From: Marine Group I thaumarchaeote SCGC AAA799-O18
Lineage (GTDB): Archaea; Thermoproteota; Nitrososphaeria; Nitrososphaerales; Nitrosopumilaceae
Direction: 5' to 3'
Assembly (NCBI GenBank): GCA_000746705.1
Contig: JOTC01000001.1
Span: 5,327 to 69,326, forward strand
DNA: 64,000 bases
Both the position numbers and the translations under genes were made by a program. Below, in pieces: positions 50,730-59,908 of the stretch (position 1 is the stretch's first letter; each line of letters starts with the position of its first letter). Below the pieces are notes generated by a model. That model worked only from the letters and a program-made list of their open reading frames with translations. It had not been told where the DNA came from and did not search any database.

Positions 50730-51368
50730 ATGTGTGATAAAACAGATAGTAAAAAAATTCCAGATATTTCCCCACTTTTAAAGAATCTTGATAATATAAA
50801 ATCTGAATTTGTAACCCTCAGGGAATATGTAGGTAGTAGTGCTGATGAATTAGAAGAAAAAATTTCTGGCGTGATAGAGATGTTAGACAGATCTAATGCA
50901 TCTTCTGCCGAGTTTCATAAGAAAGCAGACTCGATTATCCAAGAATTACAAAAAATAAGAAATGCTGCGAATAAGGCATCAAGTACTACCTCAAAAGAAG
51001 TTATTGGTTTATTGAAATTATCAGAATACCAATCAAACATACGTATGCAGGCTGAATCAAAATATGGTTCACTGCAAGATATAGAAAAAATGGCGGAACA
51101 AACGGCGGAAATTGTTAATGTTTTTGACAAATTATCTATTGAATCAGAAAATAAAATTCCGCTACCACATGAGGTTAGACAGTGGGCTATAAACACTATT
51201 ATTGATTGCGCTGATAGGTGGGAAATCAGATTTGCTGATGTATTTAATAGGTTGCTAGAATCATTGGGTAAAAATTTACTAAAGGAATCTATAAGGATAC
51301 AACAAGTTAGAGATATTTTTGGTACTAGGGCAGTTGATCAAATTAAAAATGAATTAGATCTATCTTAG
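50730..51368 (+). CDS. Coiled-coil hypothetical protein, 212 aa
   Basis: A long helical protein with heptad-like stretches (LKNLDNIKSEFVTLREYVGS, KADSIIQELQKIRNAANKAS). The C-terminal part (PHEVRQWAINTIIDCADRWE, QQVRDIFGTRAVDQI) is helical too. No family recognised. Convergent with GT2 by 4 bp. Confidence 0.65.
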   Translation: MCDKTDSKKIPDISPLLKNLDNIKSEFVTLREYVGSSADELEEKISGVIEMLDRSNASSAEFHKKADSIIQELQKIRNAANKASSTTSKEVIGLLKLSEYQSNIRMQAESKYGSLQDIEKMAEQTAEIVNVFDKLSIESENKIPLPHEVRQWAINTIIDCADRWEIRFADVFNRLLESLGKNLLKESIRIQQVRDIFGTRAVDQIKNELDLS

Positions 51369-53395
51369 ACGCCTTGTGACTTGTCAAAGGACTCCAAACG
51401 TTGTTTTTTCCTTTTAAGAATGGCAAATATTCCAATTATTGCAGCAATCCAGAGACATGCAAAAAGGATATTCGAAACACTTGCATACATGTATGGGATT
51501 ATGTCCATCATATTTTCCTGCATTATCTCTGCCCGGAGGCTAATATCCATCATTCCTGTATGAAACGCTGAGCTATCCCTAGGAACAGCTGAAATTTTTT
51601 CAGCGCTCACAGCCATAACATCCAAGTCAGCCTGAATTCTTGCAAAGTTAGTAGTCTCAGTTGGGAATATCCATACAGCATTTCCCTCAGTAGGAATAAA
51701 ACCCTTGATTACGTTAATGTCTGCTATGATGGTTTTTGGTTCAGAACTTGCCATAATCCTATCGAACAGTCCTATTGATTGATCCATAGGATAAACATCA
51801 TTTTGATAACCAGCGTATGATGTATACGCACCAAAACAAATTATTGCTACTATTCCAGCCATTGCAAGTTTATGTACGATATCAACCATCTTTTCCTCTT
51901 TTGTTTTAGTATAAGCAATTTTTGAATCACCTCTTTTAAATCTTGTATGCGATAAACTCAAACAAGCAATATACAAGAATCCTACTGTCTGCAAAGCAAT
52001 TATTGGAACCCATATAGGATTTCCTGAGTAAATTGCAATGAAAATCCCTAGAATACCATAAACGCCAAAGAAAAGCTCTAGCAACGTAGTTTGAGAGAAT
52101 GGTAGACTGTAAGCTTTGGCTCTCCAATCATCCGTGTTTTTAACAATACCATATTTTGGAGTGCGTAGAAATTCATTCTTCTTTCCTAATACCGCATCTA
52201 ACACAGCCACAGTATTGTTAACCGACATTCCTATAGAATAAACTATCAGATATGGCATGGTCTTTGCCTTTTCTTTCCAATTCTTGTCATACATGTTATG
52301 AATTATGTACAAGTATGCTCCTGGTCCCATAGCAAAATACGTTGCAAGTGTAACCACCGGTAGAAAGCTAACAACATATAGATTCACTTGAGACGCTAAA
52401 AGAATTGGAAGTGTAAGAAACTGGATCAGCATTAATGGGAATACAATGTGACGAGTAAGCTGCACGAAAGCCTGGAGTTTTGCATCAAATGCAATTTTTC
52501 GCTTAGCTAGAATCCCACCGAGAAGTTTCAGAGCACATTGAATAGAGCCCTTTGCCCATCGGAATTGTTGTCTTTTCGCACCATTCATCTGCACTGGAAG
52601 TTCTGCATTAACAACTATGTCTGGCACGAAAAGACATTTCCAGCCCTTCATCTGCGCTCTATAACTCAAATCCAAGTCTTCAACAAGGGTTGCAGTATGC
52701 CACCCTCCAGAATCCTCTATGCATTTTTTTCTCCAAATCCCAGCAGTTCCGTTAAAATTCATGAATAGGTGAGAATTACTTTTTGCTCTTTGTTCAACTA
52801 AGAAATGAAAGTCTAAACTTAATGCTTGGGCCTGTGTTAAGGCTGAATAATTTTCGTTCACATGTCCCCATCTACACTGAACAAGTCCTATGTTTGGCTT
52901 CGTAAAATAAGGAATTGTTTTTTTCAAATACCATTTTGGTGGAATAAAGTCAGCGTCAAAAATAGCAACAAATTCACTCTTTGTATATTTCATAGCATAT
53001 TTTAGCGCTCCAGCTTTGTATCCAGCCCTAGTACCGCGTCTAATATGAGAAATGTCAAAGCCTCTACTCTTGTAATTGTGTACAATAGACGCTACTTGTT
53101 CTGTAGTATCGTCATCAGAATCATCTAGGACCATAATACGCATTTTTTCTTTTGGATAATCAAGCTCACAAACAGAATTTATCAGACGCTTGGTTACATA
53201 TTTTTCATTATAAATCGGAAGGTGAATTGTAACAGTTGGTTCGCCCATTATCGAAATATCTAGGTTTTCCTTTCTACGTCCAGAAAGGAATGCTAAATAA
53301 TAAAAATTACACGTATATGCAATTATGATGATCGCACAAGCTATGAAAATATCAAAAATAAACCCAGTAAAAGGATTAGGTGTTAATGGTTCCAT
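51365..53395 (-). CDS. Family 2 glycosyltransferase, cellulose-synthase-like
   Basis: A 676-residue membrane enzyme. One N-terminal helix (FIFDIFIACAIIIIAYTCNF), then the GT-A domain: VLDDSDDDTT, FDADFIPPKWYL (DxD), TLVEDLDLSYR (ED) and QQFRWAKGS (QxxRW), all catalytic motifs. About six further helices follow, and a C-terminal extracytoplasmic segment. Processive GT2 enzymes extrude beta-glycans; substrate is not clear. Convergent with the coiled-coil gene. Confidence 0.92.
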   Translation of the reverse strand: MEPLTPNPFTGFIFDIFIACAIIIIAYTCNFYYLAFLSGRRKENLDISIMGEPTVTIHLPIYNEKYVTKRLINSVCELDYPKEKMRIMVLDDSDDDTTEQVASIVHNYKSRGFDISHIRRGTRAGYKAGALKYAMKYTKSEFVAIFDADFIPPKWYLKKTIPYFTKPNIGLVQCRWGHVNENYSALTQAQALSLDFHFLVEQRAKSNSHLFMNFNGTAGIWRKKCIEDSGGWHTATLVEDLDLSYRAQMKGWKCLFVPDIVVNAELPVQMNGAKRQQFRWAKGSIQCALKLLGGILAKRKIAFDAKLQAFVQLTRHIVFPLMLIQFLTLPILLASQVNLYVVSFLPVVTLATYFAMGPGAYLYIIHNMYDKNWKEKAKTMPYLIVYSIGMSVNNTVAVLDAVLGKKNEFLRTPKYGIVKNTDDWRAKAYSLPFSQTTLLELFFGVYGILGIFIAIYSGNPIWVPIIALQTVGFLYIACLSLSHTRFKRGDSKIAYTKTKEEKMVDIVHKLAMAGIVAIICFGAYTSYAGYQNDVYPMDQSIGLFDRIMASSEPKTIIADINVIKGFIPTEGNAVWIFPTETTNFARIQADLDVMAVSAEKISAVPRDSSAFHTGMMDISLRAEIMQENMMDIIPYMYASVSNILFACLWIAAIIGIFAILKRKKQRLESFDKSQGV

Positions 53396-53460
53396 CTTAC
53401 AATATTGTCAAAATAATATACAATATTAACAGTTACGGAATTTTCTACTAAAATTAGAGT

Positions 53461-54417
53461 TTAATCCATTGGATAAATCTTGATTGCCTGCGGTGGGCAA
53501 ACACCCTCACATGCAAGGCAGAATATGCAATCCGGCTCGTTAATTTGGAGTGGTTTTTTTGTAGATGCCACATTCCCAGGAAAGTCAAAGAATTCATAAA
53601 CAGCCACAGGGCATGCGTCAATGCAGGCTCCATCTCCTATACAAATGTCGAAGTCTACAGAACAAAACTCACCCCAAACACCCATGACCTTATTATCAGT
53701 ACCATCACGTCCCCAAGTTTGAATCATATTACCTGTTTTGGTTTTGAATGGTGCAGAAGAATTCATTTTATCTTTATATTCAATATCAATTGGTCCTGGA
53801 ACTGCCTCCTCTCCGTCTCTCACTATTACCTGTTTTTTGCCTTCAACTGCTGGCTTAGGTTTCTCCACCTTAGCTATTGGTTTTGCATCCGGTACAATCT
53901 GTGCCAAAGGTGTTAATTCTTCTAACCTTACCAATGATCTGTCTTCAGATATTTTTTCAATTTTCATAAGAGACTCAATCATCTTATCAGAAAGTATAGT
54001 GTTTCGTAGAAGTGTGTCAATAATCATTTTTGCAAAATGATCAGCTTTTTTCCTATAATCTTGTACCCATTGAGGCGCACCAAATTTTTCAACTGGATAA
54101 ATTTGATAAATAACATCAATCACTTCTCCTGTTACAATTTCAACAGTAACGCTAAGTTCTACCTGTTCGTATCCATCAGCGTCTGGATCAGGTATATTTT
54201 CTTCTGTCCATCTATAAGTTACATAGATCCTGTCAGCATACGAATCCATCTCAAATGTCTTTTTCATTCCTTCAAGAATGGATTTTATTTCAGCTGGATC
54301 TTCAAGTTTTATTGGTATTCTATACAAGCCAAGTTTGTATCCATGCATCGGATAAACTCCCCGTTTAGCGGTAGGAGACTCCATTGTGTAAACTCTGTCC
54401 TTAAGAAGCAGTGACAT
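53461..54417 (-). CDS. Zinc-type ferredoxin with large N-terminal domain
   Basis: A 318-residue protein. The C-terminal 90 residues match the Sulfolobus zinc ferredoxin: CIGDGACIDACPVAVYEFFD, GNVASTKKPLQINEPDCIFC, LACEGVCPPQAIKIYP, with two Fe-S cluster sites (the first CxxxxxCxxxCP). The N-terminal ~200 residues (beta-rich EQVELSVTVEIVTGEVIDVI and helical DHFAKMIIDTLLR) have no match I know; a linker with Lys/Pro (AKVEKPKPAVEG) joins them. Soluble electron carrier. ATG 54417; an in-frame ATG lies at residue 12. Confidence 0.85.
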   Translation of the reverse strand: MSLLLKDRVYTMESPTAKRGVYPMHGYKLGLYRIPIKLEDPAEIKSILEGMKKTFEMDSYADRIYVTYRWTEENIPDPDADGYEQVELSVTVEIVTGEVIDVIYQIYPVEKFGAPQWVQDYRKKADHFAKMIIDTLLRNTILSDKMIESLMKIEKISEDRSLVRLEELTPLAQIVPDAKPIAKVEKPKPAVEGKKQVIVRDGEEAVPGPIDIEYKDKMNSSAPFKTKTGNMIQTWGRDGTDNKVMGVWGEFCSVDFDICIGDGACIDACPVAVYEFFDFPGNVASTKKPLQINEPDCIFCLACEGVCPPQAIKIYPMD

Positions 54418-54520
54418 AGTTTACTTGGGTATGAAATTAGTTAAAAATCTTTGTTCATGAATTCATGAGCCTTTTACTAAAAAATTAAATTTTTAAGAAG
54501 CATTTTCAAAAGAGATCGGC

Positions 54521-55336
54521 TTGAAAATCAACAAAATTGCCATAGTTAGTAAATTTGGATCAAAAGAATCTGAAAAGGCAGCCGCAAAAATAGCAAAAAA
54601 ATTACTAAAGTCAAAATCTCAAATCTTCACTATTGCACCAGTATCTGTCGAAGGGGCAAAAAAAGTACGTTCCTTAGATGACTTGAAAAGAATAAAACTT
54701 GATCTTGCTATAACGTTAGGCGGTGATGGAACCACTCTACGTACATTCAGAAATCTTGAAAACGAAACTCCTCTTTTAGCAATCAATGTTGGTGGTAACA
54801 GAGGAATCTTATCAGAAATAACTTTAAGTGAAATTGACAAAGCTATCCAACACATAAGGAAAAACGAAATATGGATTGATAAAAGAACAAGAGTAACAGC
54901 CTCTTGTAATAATCAGACATTTCAACCTGCGTTAAATGAAATATATGTTAATAGAAAAAATTTAACAAAAACAGCAGAATTTGAAATAAAATTCCAAAAT
55001 GATACAGTAAAACAAAAGATGGATGGCGTTATCATTTCAACACCTAGTGGTTCAACTGGTCACTCTTTATCAATTGGTGGACCTGTGCTTCATGAGAGTT
55101 TGGATGTACTGATAATCACTCCAGTTGCACCTGTTCATAGATTACCTTCTATAGTTGTTCCCGACGAAAAAATTGAGATAACATGTTCGCATGATTGTAA
55201 CATAGTAATGGACGCCCAAGTAATCAAGTCAGCTGGCTTCGGAGAACTTGTAACTATAAAAAAATTCAAAAAGCAAGCAGTTTTTGTTAGGCTGAAAAAG
55301 AAAGGTCTGAGACAGATGAACAAACTTGGTTTTTAG
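54521..55336 (+). CDS. nadK: NAD(+) kinase
   Basis: A 271-residue NAD kinase from TTG 54521. The nucleotide-binding GGDGTTLRTF lies near residue 67. INVGGNRGILSEI (usually NxGxxGFL), TPSGSTGHSLSIGGPVLH and MDAQVIK also fit. It makes NADP from NAD and ATP or polyphosphate. Overlaps nob1 by 11 bp. Confidence 0.93.
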   Translation: MKINKIAIVSKFGSKESEKAAAKIAKKLLKSKSQIFTIAPVSVEGAKKVRSLDDLKRIKLDLAITLGGDGTTLRTFRNLENETPLLAINVGGNRGILSEITLSEIDKAIQHIRKNEIWIDKRTRVTASCNNQTFQPALNEIYVNRKNLTKTAEFEIKFQNDTVKQKMDGVIISTPSGSTGHSLSIGGPVLHESLDVLIITPVAPVHRLPSIVVPDEKIEITCSHDCNIVMDAQVIKSAGFGELVTIKKFKKQAVFVRLKKKGLRQMNKLGF

Positions 55337-55805
55337 AGTCCTTGATTCTAGTGCATTTTATGCGGGAATTCCGTTTAGTTCAAATAAATCTAGTTATATC
55401 ACGCCACTTGTATATGAAGAAATTGAACACATCAAAAAAGATCATGATGCAGTTCAGATTTTAATTGAGACAAAAAGATTAACAGTTTGTGATCCCGAGT
55501 CTCTATTTACAATTGCCGTAAATGATGCTGCAAAAAAATCAGGTGATTTTCCTAATCTTTCACTGGAAGATATATCTACTATCGCATTAAGTCTTCAGTT
55601 AAATGCGGAACTTATCACTGATGATTTTGCGGTTTCAAATGTAGCAAAAAATCTCAACATAAAAGTTATTCCTGTGATGACAAATGGAATAAAAAATATT
55701 GTAACTTGGGTATATTATTGTCCGGGGTGTAAAAGAAACTTTTCTAAAACAACGGAATGCCCAAATTGTGGAAATATGTTAAAAAGAAAGCCCCACAGAA
55801 ATTAA
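55326..55805 (+). CDS. nob1: rRNA maturation endonuclease Nob1
   Basis: A 159-residue PIN-domain plus zinc-ribbon protein: RVLDSSAFYAGIPF at the start, SLEDISTIALSLQL and ELITDDFAVSNVAKNL carry the acidic catalytic residues, and CPGCKRNFSKTTECPNCG is the C-terminal ribbon. It cuts the 3' end of pre-16S rRNA. TTG 55326 start overlaps nadK. The Pno1-like KH protein and Rio1, its partners in eukaryotes, are at 10.5-11.9 kb. Confidence 0.9.
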   Translation: MVFRVLDSSAFYAGIPFSSNKSSYITPLVYEEIEHIKKDHDAVQILIETKRLTVCDPESLFTIAVNDAAKKSGDFPNLSLEDISTIALSLQLNAELITDDFAVSNVAKNLNIKVIPVMTNGIKNIVTWVYYCPGCKRNFSKTTECPNCGNMLKRKPHRN

Positions 55806-55806
55806 T

Positions 55807-56493
55807 TTAAGAATCGTGAAGTGTTTTTTGACTGGTTTTTTTCAGATGTTTGCTTCTTACCTGCAACATTTTTTTTATCTTTTTTGCTCTCGCTTCACCA
55901 AGACCGATAATTTTTGAAAGTTCAATGGTTGAAGCACTAAATACCTTCAGCGGAGTTCCAAATTTTTCTAACATCCGTGTAGCGGTTTTTTCTCCTACTC
56001 CGGGTAAGCTACATAACACAGATAATTGCTGCTTTTGAAGATCATCAGATTTTCTAATTTTTTTTATGAACGGGCCTTTAGTTACGTCTTTTCTTGAACA
56101 CATAGAAACCAATAATTTAGCTGTATGGGAGGCATTAGGAGTAGAAATTATTGGGATTTTAAAATCAATTGCTACAGATGAAACTGCACCGTAAAACACA
56201 AATGGGTTTTCCGTTAGTTCTTCAATTTCACCCACATTTCCCTCAATTACTATAATTGGAAATTGAAAATGTTCTTTAAGTCTATTACATTGGTCAAATA
56301 AACGTCCATCAAAAATTGATGAAACTAAATCAGAAATACTTTTTCTTTCAACTATAGTTTCTGGGGCGACAATATAATCACCTACAGGCAGCATTTTTAT
56401 TTCTAAATTTATACCAATACCATTTAGAAGATCTGGTATGCCACTTTTTTTCTCTCTTTCATCTACTACTATGCGTAACTTGCTTAGATTCAC
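55807..56493 (-). CDS. xpf: XPF/ERCC4-type structure-specific nuclease
   Basis: A 228-residue short XPF without helicase domain, like crenarchaeal XPF. The nuclease motif GDYIVAPETIVERKSISDLV has the ERKxxSD signature. A C-terminal double helix-hairpin-helix follows (LCSLPGVGEKTATRMLEKFG, SKIIGLGEARAKKI). It cleaves branched DNA, often with PCNA. Transcribed last in the exosome operon direction, with 42 bp after prefoldin; convergent with nob1. Confidence 0.94.
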   Translation of the reverse strand: MNLSKLRIVVDEREKKSGIPDLLNGIGINLEIKMLPVGDYIVAPETIVERKSISDLVSSIFDGRLFDQCNRLKEHFQFPIIVIEGNVGEIEELTENPFVFYGAVSSVAIDFKIPIISTPNASHTAKLLVSMCSRKDVTKGPFIKKIRKSDDLQKQQLSVLCSLPGVGEKTATRMLEKFGTPLKVFSASTIELSKIIGLGEARAKKIKKMLQVRSKHLKKTSQKTLHDS

Positions 56494-56535
56494 AAAATAA
56501 TACTAGTTTCTTTTGTTAATATTTTCTTAGGAAGT

Positions 56536-56922
56536 TTACCCACTTGGGGATTGCTGTGTGCCTCCAGCAGACTGTTTTTTTATCATTTCTTGAATTTTTG
56601 TCTCTAGTTCTTTCAGGCTAGTTTTCAATCTTTCCTCTTGTTTCGCTAGAAGGGAAGCTTTTGTTTTTGATAATTCCTTTTTTTCCTCAAGTTCTTCAAC
56701 AAGATCTTTTTTGTTTGATTTTATCAGTATGGTTCCAGCATGTTTGAAAACTGCGTCACCATCGTTTGTTTTATTTAGTTCTTCCAATGCCTTTTCTGTT
56801 TCCAGTTGTTCTAATTCTAATTGCTGTTTTTGTGCAAGAATCATCTGAAGGTTTTGTTGTGTTTGTTGAAGTTTAGCTATCTGCTCTTGAACCACAGGAG
56901 GAATTTGTTGATTTTGTGACAT
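56536..56922 (-). CDS. pfdB: Prefoldin subunit beta
   Basis: A 128-residue coiled-coil protein: PPVVQEQIAKLQQTQQNLQM, the beta-hairpin DAVFKHAGTILIKSNKKDLV and a second helix. Glu/Lys/Gln-rich. It forms the hexameric jellyfish chaperone with alpha subunits. Standard member of the archaeal exosome operon, 24 bp after pcc1. Confidence 0.94.
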   Translation of the reverse strand: MSQNQQIPPVVQEQIAKLQQTQQNLQMILAQKQQLELEQLETEKALEELNKTNDGDAVFKHAGTILIKSNKKDLVEELEEKKELSKTKASLLAKQEERLKTSLKELETKIQEMIKKQSAGGTQQSPSG

Positions 56923-56946
56923 AAAACACTTACAATTCTAGATTAA

Positions 56947-57192
56947 TTATATATTTAGTGATTCTATTGAATCGTAGCTTGCCTGAATAAGGCGAAGACA
57001 AGAATTGATGTTAGCACGCATATGTGCCAATTGGTTTGATTCAATCAGTATTGTGATTTTTTCATTACAAAACATGTCTGTTTTTGTTGGATTTTCAGGG
57101 TAGAATTTATTATCTATATTGATCGAGTTAAAAACCGCTTTTGTTTTTTCTTCTGCGTCTATTTCTATTTTAGTATTAAAGATTAACGTCAT
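56947..57192 (-). CDS. pcc1: KEOPS complex subunit Pcc1
   Basis: An 81-residue protein with the Pcc1 mark LAHMRANINSCLRLIQASYD and a beta-rich N-terminus (MTLIFNTKIEIDAEEKTKAV). It dimerises KEOPS for t6A37 synthesis. Overlaps rpl37ae by 17 bp. The Cgi121 partner is at 22191, and Kae1/Bud32 are outside the window. Confidence 0.9.
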   Translation of the reverse strand: MTLIFNTKIEIDAEEKTKAVFNSINIDNKFYPENPTKTDMFCNEKITILIESNQLAHMRANINSCLRLIQASYDSIESLNI

Positions 57193-57388
57193 AGGCAGAA
57201 CCCGCTATCTTATATCCACATTTCTTACAACCCCATATTCCCACAGCATGTCGGCTAAATTGAAGAGAACCACAATCAGGACACCTTCTGCTTGCTTTCA
57301 GAGTTTTGTGAATCTGGGTAAACTGCTTTCTAGGTTTTATGCCATATCTTGCGCCAAGACCCTTAAGTGATACTTTCTTTTTTGCCAA
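57176..57388 (-). CDS. rpl37ae: Ribosomal protein L37Ae
   Basis: A 70-residue zinc protein: GLGARYGIKPRKQFTQIHKT, with CPDCGSLQF...GCKKCGYKIAG as the zinc ribbon. Large-subunit protein. One base after the rrp42 stop region. Confidence 0.95.
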   Translation of the reverse strand: MAKKKVSLKGLGARYGIKPRKQFTQIHKTLKASRRCPDCGSLQFSRHAVGIWGCKKCGYKIAGSAYDVNL

Positions 57389-57389
57389 C

Positions 57390-58208
57390 TTATTGATTAA
57401 CTTCTGTTGCTTGTTTTATAATTTCTCTGATTTTTGAACCTGTTGAAATTGATAGTTCTGAGCATTTTACAAGTTGTTCAAAGGTAAATCCAGCACTGCC
57501 ACCCTTTTGAAGTGCCACAATATTTCCGTCAGAGTTAGTTGTGATTGTTATTCGTGCATCCATACAACCCCATTCATCAAGATTTGGATCAATCATGATG
57601 AATTCACCAATACGACCCATGGTAATTGATATTGGAATAGTAGTAATTGGTGCATCTAATGTCTCACCATCAACTATGGCTGGCTTGTCATTTTTCATTT
57701 CCCATTTTGGAATCTTTGACGTCATAACTGCAGCGACAGAAGCATATGAACAAGCATCAAACAAGTTACCATCATGGTCAGTTACTACATTATCAGCGAA
57801 CAGACCAATGACAAACTTGTCTTCTTCTAAAACCATCTGAGATAAATCAATCATACCACTTTCCCGAATTCCTCTATCAACCACCCTTGCAAGCTCTATC
57901 ACATCAGGAGTAGGTGGACCTGTTTCTGCACTTGGATGAGCTAGTGGAAGAATTTCTGCTGTACAAATAAAGATTCCCTTATCACCCATATCAGGAAAAG
58001 GTTTGTCTGGTTGAATTTTGACTCCGCATACAATCTCAGTATCACCCAATCTAGCTCGTGCAGAACCATTAGCATTTGGTACAACGCCAGTATCAATAGA
58101 TAATGGTCTTACTTCATCTAAACCACGACCATCAATTCTCTTGCCTTCTTGGAGTAAATCTAGAATTTTAGATCTTTTTAGTTTGTCTACAATTGATAGT
58201 TCTACCAT
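57390..58208 (-). CDS. rrp42: Exosome subunit Rrp42
   Basis: A 272-residue RNase PH-fold protein: EGKRIDGRGLDEVRPLSIDT, GSARARLGDTEIVCGVKI and AGFTFEQLVKCSELSI. It forms the hexameric ring with Rrp41 but is catalytically inactive itself. ATG 58208 overlaps the rrp41 stop by one base. Confidence 0.94.
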   Translation of the reverse strand: MVELSIVDKLKRSKILDLLQEGKRIDGRGLDEVRPLSIDTGVVPNANGSARARLGDTEIVCGVKIQPDKPFPDMGDKGIFICTAEILPLAHPSAETGPPTPDVIELARVVDRGIRESGMIDLSQMVLEEDKFVIGLFADNVVTDHDGNLFDACSYASVAAVMTSKIPKWEMKNDKPAIVDGETLDAPITTIPISITMGRIGEFIMIDPNLDEWGCMDARITITTNSDGNIVALQKGGSAGFTFEQLVKCSELSISTGSKIREIIKQATEVNQ

Positions 58209-58945
58209 TAACTATTACCACCTGATGAAAAATATTTTTCACGTAACGAGCTTTTCTGTATTTCATATACTTGTTTACAGCCATCTATACCAATCTCAAT
58301 ACATTTTTTAAATTCATCTGCAGTCAGAATACCATCTAATTGCAAAAGAGTAATTTGACCAAGATTCGGCATATATCCAATTGGCATGTCAGCTTGACCC
58401 GCCTGGTCTTCTTCGTTATTGACATCAAGTATTAAAGTATCAGCAGCTTTTCCTGCAGCACAAGCACATACTAAATCTCGCATTGGAATCCCAGCATCAG
58501 CTAATGCAACCGATGCTGCATCTAATGCAGCACATCTAGTTCCACCATCAGCCTGTAATATTTCAAGATAAACATCAACTGCGGTTCGAGGAAATTTTTC
58601 AAGTATTACAGCGGGTTCTAATGCTTCCTTTACAACTTTACTAATCTCAATTTCTCGTCGTGACGGTGCTGGGTTTTTTCTTTCAGTAACAGAAAAAGGT
58701 TCCATATGATATCTAACTCTTAAAATCCCAGTATCTGGATTTGACATGTGTTTAGGATGAACATCTCTTGGACCAAAAACTCCAGCAAGAATTTTGTTTC
58801 CACCAAATTCAATATATGCAGATCCGTCAGCGTTTTTTAAAACTCCTGTTTTTATAGAAACCTTTCTTGTTTCATTTACTTTACGCCCATCACACCTAAT
58901 CCCATTGTCATCCAGTAATACTACGTCTGTTTTTCTTCCACCCAT
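58208..58945 (-). CDS. rrp41: Exosome catalytic subunit Rrp41
   Basis: A 245-residue RNase PH-fold subunit: DDNGIRCDGRKVNETRKVSI, GSAYIEFGGNKILAGVFGPR, LEILQADGGTRCAALDAASV, with the DAGIPMRDLVCACAAG and DQAGQADMPIGYMPN acidic active-site region. It degrades RNA phosphorolytically from the 3' end. 3 bp after the second rrp4. Confidence 0.95.
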   Translation of the reverse strand: MGGRKTDVVLLDDNGIRCDGRKVNETRKVSIKTGVLKNADGSAYIEFGGNKILAGVFGPRDVHPKHMSNPDTGILRVRYHMEPFSVTERKNPAPSRREIEISKVVKEALEPAVILEKFPRTAVDVYLEILQADGGTRCAALDAASVALADAGIPMRDLVCACAAGKAADTLILDVNNEEDQAGQADMPIGYMPNLGQITLLQLDGILTADEFKKCIEIGIDGCKQVYEIQKSSLREKYFSSGGNS

Positions 58946-58948
58946 TAA

Positions 58949-59140
58949 TTATACACCGTTAGATCCTAACATTTTTTTCACTTTATCTGTCAAATCAGCA
59001 ATATGCGCTTGCTCTTCAACCATTCGAATTGCTGCAAGTGCCTTTAATAATCCATTTGTTTCACTAGAAGAAACTACAATTAACCCATTTTGCCCAATGG
59101 TAATAGTTGTATTAGTAGATGCTTCTATTGTCTGTATCAT
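58949..59140 (-). CDS. rrp4: rrp4 copy 2, KH-domain part in a shifted frame
   Basis: 63 residues from ATG 59140: MIQTIEASTNTTITIGQNGL then VVSSSETNGLLKALAAIRMV. In this frame the coding sense continues upstream as PRLIGKHGS, the KH GxxG loop, until a stop inside the S1/KH linker. It is one base out of frame with the 59112-59633 part. Either a one-base indel broke the gene, or recoding joins them, or a sequencing error is present. Confidence 0.75.
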   Translation of the reverse strand: MIQTIEASTNTTITIGQNGLIVVSSSETNGLLKALAAIRMVEEQAHIADLTDKVKKMLGSNGV

Positions 59141-59233
59141 AGAACCATGTTTTCCTATCAGACGTGGAATTTTTGTATGAGATTTTGATTAATTCTCCAG
59201 AGTCAATCTTTCCCAAGTTCTGACCTGCAATAG
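59079..59233 (-). repeat. Direct repeat, copy B of ~152 bp rrp4 core
   Basis: Identical to 59757-59908 except for three extra bases (tga after tttttgta). It covers the end of the S1 domain, the linker with the frame change, and the KH GxxG region. Flanks are diverged. Confidence 0.95.
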
Positions 59234-59633
59234 ATAACAATGGTTCACGAGTTCTATCACAATTAGCGATTCTTGCTAAAATAAGATCAGATTTATCAAG
59301 CCTTGTTTTCATGTCAATTAGATTAGTATTAGAACCTCTACCAAACACATCTTTAGCTAAAAGCATTCCTTCATAACACGAATTGATATCTGCAAACCAT
59401 GAATTACCATGAATATATTTAATCTTCCCAATTACCAAGTCATCAATTTTTGGTAGATAAATCCCAGTTAATGAGATTACTCTAACACTATCATAAGAAA
59501 CATCAGACAATCCAATAGCAGTAGCTAAAATTCGCTTTCCCTCTAATGTAACGTTTTCACGTAGCCTAAGTGGTGCGGTAGTAATTACATCACCTGGAAG
59601 AACATAACGTTTTTTCTTATCTAAATTTTTCAA
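59112..59633 (-). CDS. rrp4: Exosome cap subunit Rrp4 copy 2, N-terminal and S1 part
   Basis: 173 residues: RYVLPGDVITTAPLRLRENV, GLSDVSYDSVRVISLTGIYL, DINSCYEGMLLAKDVFGRG and REPLLSIAGQNLGKIDSGEL. This is the N-terminal plus S1 part of Rrp4. After GELIKIS the frame leaves the family and ends in a foreign tail (YKNSTSDRKTWFYDT...). The KH domain continues in the +1 frame. Rrp4 caps the exosome ring and binds RNA. ATG 59633 overlaps the stop of copy 1 by 4 bp. Confidence 0.85.
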   Translation of the reverse strand: MKNLDKKKRYVLPGDVITTAPLRLRENVTLEGKRILATAIGLSDVSYDSVRVISLTGIYLPKIDDLVIGKIKYIHGNSWFADINSCYEGMLLAKDVFGRGSNTNLIDMKTRLDKSDLILARIANCDRTREPLLSIAGQNLGKIDSGELIKISYKNSTSDRKTWFYDTDNRSIY

Positions 59634-59818
59634 TTTTTTTCATCCAAAATATTTTGAATACATTCTTCAAGATTAGTATCATCTAATGTTTTATCCATCA
59701 TTTTAATCAATGCAATGGCTTTTTTTAAATCGACATCATTATCAGATTTCAAAATGATTAACCCATTTTGCCCAATGGTAATAGTTGTATTAGTAGATGC
59801 TTCTATTGTCTGTATCAT
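59630..59818 (-). CDS. rrp4: rrp4 copy 1, KH-domain part in a shifted frame
   Basis: 62 residues from ATG 59818: MIQTIEASTNTTITIGQNGL then IILKSDNDVDLKKAIALIKM. The KH loop PRLIGKHGS lies upstream in the same frame, which is +1 relative to the 59790-60296 part. Same situation as copy 2, at the same place in the gene. Confidence 0.75.
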   Translation of the reverse strand: MIQTIEASTNTTITIGQNGLIILKSDNDVDLKKAIALIKMMDKTLDDTNLEECIQNILDEKN

Positions 59819-59908
59819 AGAACCATGTTTTCCTATCAGACGTGGAATTTTTGTAGATTTTGATTAATTCTCCAGAGTCAATCTTTCCCAAGTTCTGACC
59901 TGCAATAG
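59757..59908 (-). repeat. Direct repeat, copy A of ~152 bp rrp4 core
   Basis: Partner of 59079-59233, about 675 bp away in the same orientation. Every base matches apart from the 3-bp gap. Confidence 0.95.
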
